DNA of 64,000 nucleotides from an uncultured Muribaculaceae bacterium (GTDB taxonomy: Bacteria; Bacteroidota; Bacteroidia; Bacteroidales; Muribaculaceae): NCBI GenBank assembly GCA_910576775.1, contig CAJTJV010000012.1, forward strand, positions 13,317 to 77,316, given 5' to 3'. The first letter of the stretch is position 1. Each line of letters opens with the position of its first letter. This document shows, piece by piece, positions 50,569 through 59,893 of this stretch. Made by a program: the position numbers and the translations under genes. Under the pieces are notes generated by a model. It searched no databases and was not told the DNA's origin. It saw only the letters and a program-made list of their open reading frames with translations.

Positions 50569-52653
50569 ATGCACAAGATAGCAATGACAGCAGGCGCAAT
50601 AGCAGTTGCGACGGCCGCTATGGCTGAACCGGCCGATTTCAAAAGCGCCGACGGCCGCTACACCATCGAGGCCATCGAGGCTCTCGGTCGTGTCAGCGCC
50701 CCGACGGTTACCCCTGACGGGAAGACTCTTCTTTTCGGTATCTCTTACGAGAACCTCGCCGAAAACAATTCAAATAACGATCTTTACACTCTCGACCTGA
50801 ACGCCAAGAACGCCGTTCCTGTAAGAATAACAGACACTCCCAAGAGCGAAGGCTCCGCAGTATGGATTGAGGGCGGCAAGCGGATTGCATTCCTATATCC
50901 TGACGCAGACGGTAACAGCCAGTTGTGGACGATGAATGCCGACGGTACAGGCCGCGAACAGGCATCGACACATCCCGGCGGCATCTCGGGCTTCCTTTTC
51001 GCTCCCGATGGCAAGCAGATTGTGGTAATCGGCAATGTGAAATATGCCCGAACGGCAGGCGACATATATCCAGATCTCCCAAAGGCTACCGGACGCGTTA
51101 TCGACGACCTTATGTACAAGCATTGGGATGAATGGGTGACTGAAATCCCTCACCCATTCATAGGCGTTTTCGACGGCAAGACAGTAAGCGGCCTTAAAGA
51201 CATCATGGCCGACGAGCCTTTCGAGGCTCCGATGAAGCCTTTCGGAGGTTCAGAATCTTTCGCGTGGTCGCCCGGCAGCAAGATGCTTGTATATGTGTCG
51301 CGCAAGAAAACCGGCATGGACTACGCGCTTTCGACAAATTCCGACCTCTACCTATATAACCTCGAGAGTGAGACAACCCATAATCTCACCGAAGGTATGA
51401 TGGGCTATGACACAATGCCCGCTTTCTCGCCTGACGGAAATTATCTTGCATGGCTCAGCATGGAGCATGACGGTTATGAGAGCGACCGCAACCGCCTCTT
51501 TATCCTCGACTGCCACACAGCAGTGAAGCGCGACCTTACCGCAGACTGGGACTATTCTATCGATGAATTCGCATGGGCGCCCGACGCAAAGAGTCTATAT
51601 TTTATCGCTCCCAAAGATGGCGTTATCCCCGTTTTCAATATCGATGTGGCTACCTCTGCAATCCGTCAGCTCACCGACGTCTGCGCCGATTTCACAGGTC
51701 TTTCTGTAGCCGGTAAAGATCGCGTTGTAGTGATGCGGCACTCGATGTTGCGCCCCAATGAAATTTATTCTATCACACTAAAAGGAAAGAAGACTCCCGA
51801 GCTAAAAGCTCTCACAGATGTGAACGGCCCTATTTTCGCCCGGCTCAATATGCCTACTGTAGAAAAGCGCATGGTGCCGACTACCGACGGCAAGCAGATG
51901 CTCACTTGGGTTGTATATCCCCCGGATTTCGACGCAAGCAAGAAATATCCCGCGCTTCTCTATTGCCAGGGCGGCCCTCAGCAGCCCGTAAGTCAATTCT
52001 GGAGCTATCGTTGGAATCTTGCCTTGATGGCGGCCAATGGTTATATTGTCATCGCTCCGAACCGTCGCGGCCTTCCCGGTTTCGGCACGGAGTGGAATGC
52101 TCAGATTTCCAAGGATTATCCCGGACAGAACATGCAGGATTATCTTTCTGCAGTCGACAATCTCAAGGCTGAATCTTATGTTGATGCCGACCATATAGGC
52201 GCTACCGGCGCAAGCTATGGCGGTTTCTCGGTATATTATCTTGCAGGCATACACAACCACCGCTTTGCAGCTCTTCTCGCCCATGCAGGTATCTTCAACA
52301 TGGAGATGCAGTATCTGGAGACCGAAGAGATGTGGTTCGCCAACTGGGACATGGGTGGCGCATATTGGGAAAAGGACAATGCCGCCGCGCAGCGTACCTT
52401 TGCCAATTCTCCCCATCGTCTCGTAGACAAATGGGATACTCCCATCATGGTTAGTCATGGCGAATACGACTATCGCATTCTTGCTTCGCAGGGCATGGCA
52501 GCTTTCAATGCAGCCAAACTCCGCGGAATTCCGGCCGAAATGGTGATATATCCCGACGAAAACCACTGGATTCTCAAACCGCAGAATGCAGTGCTCTGGC
52601 AGCGCCTTTTCTTCCGCTGGTTCGACAAGTGGCTTAAGCCAGGCAAAGAATAA
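50569..52653 (+). CDS. exported S9-family peptidase, DPP5-like
   Basis: A 694-residue prolyl-oligopeptidase-family enzyme with a signal peptide (cleaved near AMA). Residues about 30-430 form a beta-propeller (repeated SPDGNYLAWLS-like blades such as APDGKQIVVIG). The catalytic domain has Ser in GATGASYGGF, Asp in SHGEYDYR and His in DENHWIL. The size and motif context match dipeptidyl-peptidase 5 of Porphyromonas, which releases dipeptides from peptides in the periplasm. A -7 element TAATTTTG is at 50534-50541. The DUF6155 gene overlaps by one base. Confidence 0.92.
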   Translation: MHKIAMTAGAIAVATAAMAEPADFKSADGRYTIEAIEALGRVSAPTVTPDGKTLLFGISYENLAENNSNNDLYTLDLNAKNAVPVRITDTPKSEGSAVWIEGGKRIAFLYPDADGNSQLWTMNADGTGREQASTHPGGISGFLFAPDGKQIVVIGNVKYARTAGDIYPDLPKATGRVIDDLMYKHWDEWVTEIPHPFIGVFDGKTVSGLKDIMADEPFEAPMKPFGGSESFAWSPGSKMLVYVSRKKTGMDYALSTNSDLYLYNLESETTHNLTEGMMGYDTMPAFSPDGNYLAWLSMEHDGYESDRNRLFILDCHTAVKRDLTADWDYSIDEFAWAPDAKSLYFIAPKDGVIPVFNIDVATSAIRQLTDVCADFTGLSVAGKDRVVVMRHSMLRPNEIYSITLKGKKTPELKALTDVNGPIFARLNMPTVEKRMVPTTDGKQMLTWVVYPPDFDASKKYPALLYCQGGPQQPVSQFWSYRWNLALMAANGYIVIAPNRRGLPGFGTEWNAQISKDYPGQNMQDYLSAVDNLKAESYVDADHIGATGASYGGFSVYYLAGIHNHRFAALLAHAGIFNMEMQYLETEEMWFANWDMGGAYWEKDNAAAQRTFANSPHRLVDKWDTPIMVSHGEYDYRILASQGMAAFNAAKLRGIPAEMVIYPDENHWILKPQNAVLWQRLFFRWFDKWLKPGKE

Positions 52654-53198
52654 TGTCGAAAGCCCGGCTTAAAAAAGAAATATCGACCTTCTCCGGCGAG
52701 CAACTCATTGAGCTAATCCTCAGTGCGTACGACTCGTCGAAGGAGGCCAAATCGTATTTTGAATTCTTCCTTAATCCCGATGTCGACACCCTTCTTGAAA
52801 AGAAAAAGGAGGCGATCTCCAAAGAAGCACGTCGCAGCAAATGGGGCACGTCCAAAGCGAGAATATCGCGGATAAAGGCTGAGATAAAATTTGTCGAGGG
52901 CCTTGGCGTCGGAGCGGAGTACGTAGGCAAGCTGAGATTTTTTGCGATACGCGAGCTTGTTATGCTTGAAAAATATATCAACTATACCAATGCTTTTGTA
53001 GGCAGCATCGACAAAATGGTAGGTGAGCATCTTGAATACATGGCGAAGAACGGCATGTTGCTCCGAGCAGTCGAAGATTTCAACAACATTATAATCAACA
53101 ATCCGGACGCCGGCACCGAACGTTTCCGCCGCCACCTTCACGCCCTCGTCGGAAACTCCATACACGATCTCCGCACCAAATACGGGATAGTTGTTTAG
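52653..53198 (+). CDS. DUF6155-like protein
   Basis: A 181-residue, basic, mostly helical cytoplasmic protein: MSKARLKKEISTFSGEQLIELIL at the start, EAKSYFEFFLNPD, then KARISRIKAEIKFVEGLGV and YINYTNAFVGSIDKM. I associate this pattern with DUF6155, whose role is unknown. TAATG overlap with the peptidase gene means translational coupling, but a functional link to DPP5 is not evident. No terminator is apparent before the convergent fic gene. Confidence 0.72.
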   Translation: MSKARLKKEISTFSGEQLIELILSAYDSSKEAKSYFEFFLNPDVDTLLEKKKEAISKEARRSKWGTSKARISRIKAEIKFVEGLGVGAEYVGKLRFFAIRELVMLEKYINYTNAFVGSIDKMVGEHLEYMAKNGMLLRAVEDFNNIIINNPDAGTERFRRHLHALVGNSIHDLRTKYGIVV

Positions 53199-53265
53199 AA
53201 TCCGACTATTGCAAGAATATAGTGAATATTAATTGGTTAGATTTTCTCAAAGTTGGTGCCAAGGG

Positions 53266-54153
53266 TCAATATTTGATTTTGAAATAATCGAGAACTGCTT
53301 TGTAATAGTCTTGGGCGGTGAGACACGTGTCTGTCAGGTAACCTGGAGTACGGTTCCATTCGCGGAGTCCTCGGTAATAGTATATTTTAAGGTCGTCGCT
53401 TATTATAAAAGGGACTATACCGTGGTTCAGACATTCCTTAAACATTATCAGGCGACCGACGCGACCGTTTCCATCCTGAAAAGGATGTATGGATTCAAAC
53501 CGTTGATGGAAATCAAGGATGTCCGTCAACTGGATAGAGTTCTTTGATTTATAATCCTTAAGAAGGTCGCGTATGGCTTTGCCGACTTTTTTAGGCTCGA
53601 CTGTTTCTGTTCCCCCGACCTCATTAGGTAATTGTTTATATTCACCAACGGCGAACCATTTTTTTGCGGCATCGGATGTGCCTGCTTTTAGGAGTTGGTG
53701 GATTTGTTTTATCATGCTTTCAGTGACAGGTTCGTTGGCATGGTCTATAATATAATCTATGCATCTGAAATGATTGGTAGTTTCTATTATATCGTCGACA
53801 TTCACAACTCTGTCGGATATACCGATAGTATTTGTCTCAAAGATATAGCGAGTTTGTTCTTTCGAAAGACGACTTCCCTCTATATGATTGGAGTTATATG
53901 TGAGTTCAATTTGAGTGCGGTGGTATATGCCGCCTTTTATTTTGTTTTCCTTTTGGATGCGTAGGGCAGCCAAAAGCGGAGTCAAAGTATCTTTTGCGTT
54001 AATGCGAGCCGGCAGAGATGCGTCGGCCGGTATACTCCAGGTTTTCCCGATTAAAATTGCTCCTGGGATTTTTCCTTGGAGACAATAGTTTCTGACAGTG
54101 CGATCGGCAAGACCGTGTGTGATGGCATATTCTTTAACTGATATATAATCCAT
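53266..54153 (-). CDS. Fic-family AMPylase with N-terminal HTH and inhibitory motif
   Basis: A 295-residue Fic protein, which transfers AMP or a related group to hydroxyl side chains. The complete active site HPFQDGNGR is at residues 223-231. The inhibitory helix S/T-x3-E-G/N occurs N-terminal to the Fic core as S88-NHI-E92-G93 (class II), so activity is probably autoinhibited. Residues 1-45 (ISVKEYAITHGLADRTVRNYCLQGKIPGA) form an excisionase/MerR-like HTH that could bind DNA. No antitoxin gene is adjacent. Its promoter is covered by a perfect 24-bp palindrome. Confidence 0.93.
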   Translation of the reverse strand: MDYISVKEYAITHGLADRTVRNYCLQGKIPGAILIGKTWSIPADASLPARINAKDTLTPLLAALRIQKENKIKGGIYHRTQIELTYNSNHIEGSRLSKEQTRYIFETNTIGISDRVVNVDDIIETTNHFRCIDYIIDHANEPVTESMIKQIHQLLKAGTSDAAKKWFAVGEYKQLPNEVGGTETVEPKKVGKAIRDLLKDYKSKNSIQLTDILDFHQRFESIHPFQDGNGRVGRLIMFKECLNHGIVPFIISDDLKIYYYRGLREWNRTPGYLTDTCLTAQDYYKAVLDYFKIKY

Positions 54154-54176
54154 GTCTGAAATATTTGACTATATCG

Positions 54177-54208
54177 CAAAGTTACGATTTCTTGCCGATA
54201 TCGGCAAG
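54177..54208 (-). promoter_or_regulatory. Bacteroidota-type promoter of the fic gene
   Basis: On the minus strand CTTG (54208-54205), a 20-base spacer and TAACTTTG (54184-54177). Start expected near 54170, leader about 17 bases. Confidence 0.7.
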
Positions 54209-54211
54209 AAA
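54188..54211. promoter_or_regulatory. 24-bp perfect palindrome over the fic promoter (candidate operator)
   Basis: Half TTTCTTGCCGAT at 54188-54199 is followed directly by its exact reverse complement. It covers the -33 element and most of the spacer of the fic promoter, the typical place for a repressor site. The N-terminal HTH of the Fic protein is an obvious candidate binder. Confidence 0.75.
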
Positions 54212-54233
54212 GGGGGCTTGTTTTTGCAATTTC

Positions 54234-54279
54234 CTGCGATTCATGCCGATAGATTAACGTTTATCGGTATGAATCGCAG
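54234..54279. repeat. 18-bp-arm inverted repeat between fic and eno
   Basis: Arms at 54234-54251 and 54262-54279 differ at one position (a G-U pair in RNA) and flank a 10-base loop. Both arms contain the TGCCGATA / TATCGGTA element also found in the palindrome at 54188-54211. Not followed by a T-run, so it does not look like a terminator. Confidence 0.75.
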
Positions 54280-54302
54280 TTCTTTGTGATAAGGAATCGT
54301 TG

Positions 54303-54361
54303 TACATTTGAAAAGATTTCCGGTCTTACAGATGCAATTACAGAAAAATTTCGTAAATTTG
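54303..54361 (+). promoter_or_regulatory. two candidate -7 elements upstream of eno
   Basis: TACATTTG at 54303-54310 (with TTTG 16 bases before it, at 54283-54286) and TAAATTTG at 54354-54361. Either or both may drive eno; the nearer one gives a leader of about 40 bases. Confidence 0.5.
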
Positions 54362-54385
54362 CGTCATAAAACACATTCACAATAG

Positions 54386-55699
<1,314 letters not shown>

Positions 55700-55725
55700 T
55701 CTCAGGATATCTGATAATAAAAAAG

Positions 55726-55754
55726 AGTCGTACCACTGGTGCGACTTTTTTTTT
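55726..55754 (+). terminator. intrinsic terminator after eno
   Basis: AGTCGTACC pairs with GGTGCGACT (one G-U pair) around a 3-base loop, followed by eight T residues. Confidence 0.93.
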
Positions 55755-55851
55755 GACCGGATTCACGGCTCTTTAATTTTATAATACCGATAACTTACGG
55801 GCCCAAATTAACGAACCGTGAAATTTGGACGCTGTGAAAAAGCGGAAAATA

Positions 55852-57594
55852 TTATTTGTAAAGGAAGCGGCGGATAGAACGCTTGGGTGTTTTTTCGAAT
55901 TCCTCCGGCATGATTTCAATCGACATAACCTGCTCGTATGGAGCCACGATGCTGTTGAGCCATTTTCTGTTGGATTCCATTGCCTCCTGAAGCTGTTCGT
56001 TCGAAAGTCCGTCGCGGGCAACCTGCTCGTCATCGGGGTGACAGAGCGCAACAAGATGTCCGTTACGCTCCAGAACGAGGCATTCGTTTACATATGGCAT
56101 ATTGCTCAGTTTCGATTCTATCTCTTCGGGGTAAATGTTTTGTCCGTTTGCCGTCAGAATCATCGTCTTGTACCGGCCGCGGATATGTACGGTGCGACCG
56201 TTCGGAGCACTTATCCAGCCCATGTCGCCTGTATGTAGCCAACCGTCTTCTTCGAGAGCAGCTTCTGTGGCTTCGGGATTCTTGTAGTAACCTTTCATCA
56301 CATTCATGCCGCGTACAAGTATCTCGCCTTGCGGTAGTCCTTCTTCTGTTTTGGGGAGAGTCTCGTCAACAAGAACTTTTGCTTCCATAATACCTTTCAA
56401 GGTGCGTCCTGCCGATCCCGGCTCAAAGCGTCGCCAGGGCGAGTAGCTTATCAGGGGGCCGCATTCAGTCATGCCGTATCCTACGGTAACGGGGAATTTA
56501 ATCCTGCATAGAAAATCCTCTACTTCGGAGTTGAGTGGGGCGCCTCCAACGATTACTTCCTCAAAAACACCTCCGAATGCATCGACGAGTTTGTTGCGGA
56601 TGATACTGTAGACGGCTTTTTCAAGCATTGGAACGGCGAGAACCCAACGGATAGGTTTCTTGGTAATCATCGGTACCACAACTTTGCGGTAGATTTTTTC
56701 AAGAATCAGAGGTACACAGATTATAAGAGACGGCCGAACCTGACGCATTGCACGAAGGAGCAGCATCGGTGTCGGCGTCTTGCCGAGAAGCGTTACGTGG
56801 CTGCCGACAGCAAGCGGAGTCAGCATGTCGAAAGCGCATCCATAGGCGTGGGCGAGTGGAAGGAATGATAACGCGCGAGAATTTTGGTAATGCAATTTGG
56901 AGCGTATTCCGAATACTACATTGCCCCGCAGATTGTCGAACGACAGCATGACGCCTTTGGAGAAACCTGTTGTCCCGGATGTATAGTTTATCACACAGGT
57001 GTCGTTTCCGTTGACTTTCGGATAGAAAATATCGGAAGGGGCAAAGCCATGGGGATAGCGTTGGCGGAATTTTCGTGTGAGGCTCATCACAATGGATTTA
57101 TGAGTCACCGGACCGCGTTTACCGTGGGCGCGGTTTGCGCTGCGCTCGGCAATTACAGTGCGTGTGTCGAGCGAAACAACTGCGCGTACCTGTGGCAAAG
57201 CGTTATAGTCCATTCCGGTAAAAAGACCGTCGGAGACAAAAAGCATAACCGAGTCGGAATGATCGATTATATTTTGGGCGTCAGTAGCGTTGAAATCATG
57301 GAGAACCGGAACTATCACGGCACCGTAAGTGATGGTAGCCATGAAAGTTATAACCCAGTTGGGCGTGTTTTTTCCGTATATTGCTATTTTATCGCCCGGC
57401 ATTACACCGGAAAGTTCAAAGAACAGATGCAGACGCGCTATTCTGCGAGCCATATCGCCGTAGGAAATGGTTTTGCCGCTTATGTAGTCGGTAAGTGCCG
57501 GCAACGGGAAATTGTCGGCAAAACTATGCTGATAAATTTGCAGCAGGCCGTCGTATGGCGGTTTGCGGTATTGTTCTTCGAATTCGTAAGCCAT
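55852..57594 (-). CDS. AMP-dependent acyl-CoA synthetase/ligase
   Basis: A 580-residue ANL-superfamily enzyme that activates a carboxylic acid, probably a long-chain fatty acid, as acyl-AMP and then acyl-CoA. The P-loop-like motif YTSGTTGFSKGVM is near residue 205, followed by LPLAHAYGC, the VTVGYGMTECGP segment, and the hinge region YKTMILTANGQNIYPEEIE near residue 480. The lysine of the last domain falls in the KTPKRSIRRFLYK tail. It starts 17 bases after adk, in a probable hpt-adk-ligase unit. Chain-length preference cannot be judged. Confidence 0.92.
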   Translation of the reverse strand: MAYEFEEQYRKPPYDGLLQIYQHSFADNFPLPALTDYISGKTISYGDMARRIARLHLFFELSGVMPGDKIAIYGKNTPNWVITFMATITYGAVIVPVLHDFNATDAQNIIDHSDSVMLFVSDGLFTGMDYNALPQVRAVVSLDTRTVIAERSANRAHGKRGPVTHKSIVMSLTRKFRQRYPHGFAPSDIFYPKVNGNDTCVINYTSGTTGFSKGVMLSFDNLRGNVVFGIRSKLHYQNSRALSFLPLAHAYGCAFDMLTPLAVGSHVTLLGKTPTPMLLLRAMRQVRPSLIICVPLILEKIYRKVVVPMITKKPIRWVLAVPMLEKAVYSIIRNKLVDAFGGVFEEVIVGGAPLNSEVEDFLCRIKFPVTVGYGMTECGPLISYSPWRRFEPGSAGRTLKGIMEAKVLVDETLPKTEEGLPQGEILVRGMNVMKGYYKNPEATEAALEEDGWLHTGDMGWISAPNGRTVHIRGRYKTMILTANGQNIYPEEIESKLSNMPYVNECLVLERNGHLVALCHPDDEQVARDGLSNEQLQEAMESNRKWLNSIVAPYEQVMSIEIMPEEFEKTPKRSIRRFLYK

Positions 57595-57611
57595 TCTCAG
57601 GGTGCGTTTTC

Positions 57612-58184
57612 CTAAATGTTGTCGAGAGAAGCCTCTATATCGCGGGCTATATTTTCAATATTGCGGTTGCCGTCGATTGCATGATAGCAGCCTTTGTTCA
57701 TATAATATTCACGCAGGGGCGCTGTCTGTTTGTGATAGACGGAGAGGCGCTTTTTGATGGTGGAAAGATTGTCGTCGCTGCGGCCGCTGTCCTTACCGCG
57801 TTCGAGCATGCGACGTATTAATTCGTCTTCCTCTACTTCAAGACCGACTACGGCATTGATGTCGGTGTTGTATTTTTTAAGCATTTCGGAGAGTGCTTCG
57901 GCCTGAGCTACCGTGCGGGGGAACCCGTCGAAAATAACACCTTTCTCTATTGTTCCGGGATTCTGGATGAATAGGTCGGAAAGGACGTCTATCATAATCT
58001 CATCAGGAATAAGGAGTCCTTTTGAGATATAGGAGTCTGCAACCTGTCCTAAATGTGTCTTGTTAGCAATGTGTTCACGGAGTAATTCTCCCGTTGATAT
58101 ATGGTGTAGTCCGTAGCGTTTTATCAGGTTTTCGCTCTGAGTGCCTTTGCCGCTACCGGGCGCACCGAAAATAACAATGTTCAT
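57612..58184 (-). CDS. adk: adenylate kinase
   Basis: Interconverts ATP + AMP and 2 ADP. P-loop GAPGSGKGTQ at residues 7-16, the AMP-binding HISTGELLRE, IFDGFPRTVAQAEAL, and a short LID between residues about 120 and 150. 190 residues is the short-LID form without a zinc domain. Follows hpt by 76 bases containing a hairpin. Confidence 0.98.
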   Translation of the reverse strand: MNIVIFGAPGSGKGTQSENLIKRYGLHHISTGELLREHIANKTHLGQVADSYISKGLLIPDEIMIDVLSDLFIQNPGTIEKGVIFDGFPRTVAQAEALSEMLKKYNTDINAVVGLEVEEDELIRRMLERGKDSGRSDDNLSTIKKRLSVYHKQTAPLREYYMNKGCYHAIDGNRNIENIARDIEASLDNI

Positions 58185-58211
58185 GCATTAATGCTTTGAT
58201 GGCCGCATATT

Positions 58212-58261
58212 ATATTCCCGAACCGTGGATCCGGAAAATTATGCAACCACGGTTGGAATAT
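58212..58261 (-). other. intercistronic hairpin between hpt and adk
   Basis: AACCGTGG (58221-58228) pairs with CCACGGTT (58247-58254); the stem extends after a two-base bulge through ATATTCC / GGAATAT. No T-run follows on the minus strand, so it may stabilise or process the mRNA instead of ending it. Its base reaches the hpt stop codon. Confidence 0.6.
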
Positions 58262-58803
58262 TATTCTTCTTTAAGAATATAGATGTCGTTCAAATTTCGC
58301 GCTTTTTCGTTCAAGTCAAGACCGTAGCCGATGATAAATTTTGTAGGGATTTTGAAACCTACATAATCGGGTCTGACAGGACGGGCGAGTGCATCCGGTT
58401 TGAATAGGAGGGTCGCGATCTTTATTTCTGCGGGCTTTTTCTTCTTGAGGTCTTCGATAAGCTTGTAGATGGTATTTCCGGTGTCTACAATATCTTCCAC
58501 AATAATAATAGACCGTCCTTCAATGTCTTCGTGGAGACCCACGACTTCCTTGACACTGCCTGATGTCGATGTACCCTCATAGCTTTTAAGACGTATGAAG
58601 GTGATTTCTGCGTCTTTGTTGTCGACTGCGCGGAAAAGATCGCAGGCAAACGGAAATGCTCCGTTGAGTACACATACAAACAGGGGCATCTTGCCGGCGC
58701 AATCGCGTGTTATTTCTATTCCCAGTTCGGCAATGCGGGCTGAGATTTGTTCTCGGGTGATATAGGGCTCGAAAGTCAGGCCCTCATAGGTCACTTGTTT
58801 CAT
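58261..58803 (-). CDS. hpt: hypoxanthine phosphoribosyltransferase
   Basis: Salvages hypoxanthine or guanine to IMP or GMP with PRPP. The PRPP loop is [13 protein letters not shown] near residue 95, preceded by [16 protein letters not shown], with the base-recognition strand [19 protein letters not shown] near the C-terminus. 180 residues is standard. It leads a minus-strand run of hpt, adk and the acyl-CoA ligase and has its own promoter. Confidence 0.96.
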   Translation of the reverse strand: MKQVTYEGLTFEPYITREQISARIAELGIEITRDCAGKMPLFVCVLNGAFPFACDLFRAVDNKDAEITFIRLKSYEGTSTSGSVKEVVGLHEDIEGRSIIIVEDIVDTGNTIYKLIEDLKKKKPAEIKIATLLFKPDALARPVRPDYVGFKIPTKFIIGYGLDLNEKARNLNDIYILKEE

Positions 58804-58822
58804 TGTTGCGAAATAAATTATG

Positions 58823-58853
58823 CAAATTTATGAATTATTTTGCAAACAACAAT
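58823..58853 (-). promoter_or_regulatory. Bacteroidota-type promoter for hpt
   Basis: On the minus strand ATTG (58853-58850), a 19-base spacer and TAAATTTG (58830-58823), about 20 bases before the hpt start. Confidence 0.65.
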
Positions 58854-58880
58854 GCTCGGACCTGTGAGGGCGTTGATTTT

Positions 58881-59063
58881 TTATTTCTTGCCGAATATGC
58901 GATGCTTTTTGCAGGGGATAAAGTGGAGTGTCACTGAGGCTGCGAGAAGGGTCGCAAGTCCGGCTATAAGAAGATGATGGATGCGTTCGCGACGTTCGAT
59001 TTGTTTTTCAATTTTTTTGAGGACTGCGATTTCTCGTTCCTGTTCGTTCATGAAAACTTTCAT
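58881..59063 (-). CDS. small single-pass membrane protein
   Basis: A 60-residue open frame with a charged helical N-terminal half (EREIAVLKKIEKQIERRER, likely amphipathic or coiled), one membrane helix (HLLIAGLATLLAASVTLHF) and a basic tail. A second Met at residue 5 (59051) is an equally good start. The stretch is not a shadow of another gene and the composition looks coding, but its size makes it uncertain. Function unknown. It lies upstream of the hpt promoter on the same strand. Confidence 0.55.
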   Translation of the reverse strand: MKVFMNEQEREIAVLKKIEKQIERRERIHHLLIAGLATLLAASVTLHFIPCKKHRIFGKK

Positions 59064-59157
59064 AATCGGGTAGTTTTTTTAATTTGATAAGTATAGTGAA
59101 TCGATATATAAGCTGTTGGTATAACAAGTGCTGTATGGATAAGGTTCAGCAAACAAT

Positions 59158-59186
59158 GCGTGCGTTCCGGTTGATGGAACGCACGC
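59158..59186 (-). terminator. hairpin terminator after the HdeD-like gene
   Basis: A perfect 11-bp stem (59158-59168 with 59176-59186) and 7-base loop lie about 40 bases after the stop on the minus strand; the tail is only weakly T-rich (ATTGTTTG). Confidence 0.65.
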
Positions 59187-59226
59187 GAAGCTCATAAATG
59201 AACCAAGGTCAGGAGCTTTTTAGGAT

Positions 59227-59781
59227 TTATTTCTTGTCTAAGGGCTTCATGTCGTATGAAGCGATGGCGATTGTGAAACCCCAGTAGATGAATGCTATAG
59301 AGGTGAGGAACGATACCATCATCATATTGCTTACCCAGCCGGCCTCAAGGAAAAGTAATCCGATGATGCATAGAAGGATCCCGTTGATGATGCCAAGCCA
59401 CCAGTAGCGCGAGCGTCCGCGGGCAGCGGCTCCGAAGAAGGATTCTATTCCCCAGAATATGAATATTATGGAGAGGAAATAAGGTAATACTATCTCGGAA
59501 AGGATTACACTGCGTACAAGCATGAAACCGATGAACATATCGATTACACCGCCGGCAATCCACCAACCCCAGCCTTTTGCATGGTCGGGACCCGCGGCTA
59601 CGCAGAGCTGTACGATACCTGCCAGGACAAGGAGCCAGCCGAAAATCTGTGAAGCTACGGCATAGCCGGCTTCTGGCCAGAACCAATAGGCAAAACCACC
59701 GAGAACCAGCATTATGCCGATTACGAGGACTACCCACCAAAGGCGGGTCTGTCCGAGATAATTCATGTTGAGAGCTTTCAT
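59227..59781 (-). CDS. HdeD/DUF308-family membrane protein
   Basis: A 184-residue protein with six hydrophobic helices arranged as repeated hairpins, such as WWVVLVIGIMLVLGGFAYWFWPEAGYAVASQ split at the proline, and GWLLVLAGIVQLCVAAG. The repeated G-x-Y-W-F-x-P-type turns and GIINGILLCIIGLLFL fit the DUF308/HdeD family, linked to acid stress in enterobacteria. No stress-response partner genes are adjacent, and its role here is unknown. Confidence 0.88.
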   Translation of the reverse strand: MKALNMNYLGQTRLWWVVLVIGIMLVLGGFAYWFWPEAGYAVASQIFGWLLVLAGIVQLCVAAGPDHAKGWGWWIAGGVIDMFIGFMLVRSVILSEIVLPYFLSIIFIFWGIESFFGAAARGRSRYWWLGIINGILLCIIGLLFLEAGWVSNMMMVSFLTSIAFIYWGFTIAIASYDMKPLDKK

Positions 59782-59893
59782 AATAGGAGTAGTTAAAAAC
59801 GTTGAGTTGAATGTTATTGATATTTATGAATATTAAACACTCCAGATGGAAAATAGTTCCATGTCAACGTTTCTGAATTATGAAGCGGGTTGA

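Noticed and set aside
53266..54153. Fic gene as the toxin of a FicT/FicA toxin-antitoxin pair
   Set aside because: No small antitoxin gene is adjacent and the inhibitory motif is inside the same protein, N-terminal to the Fic core.
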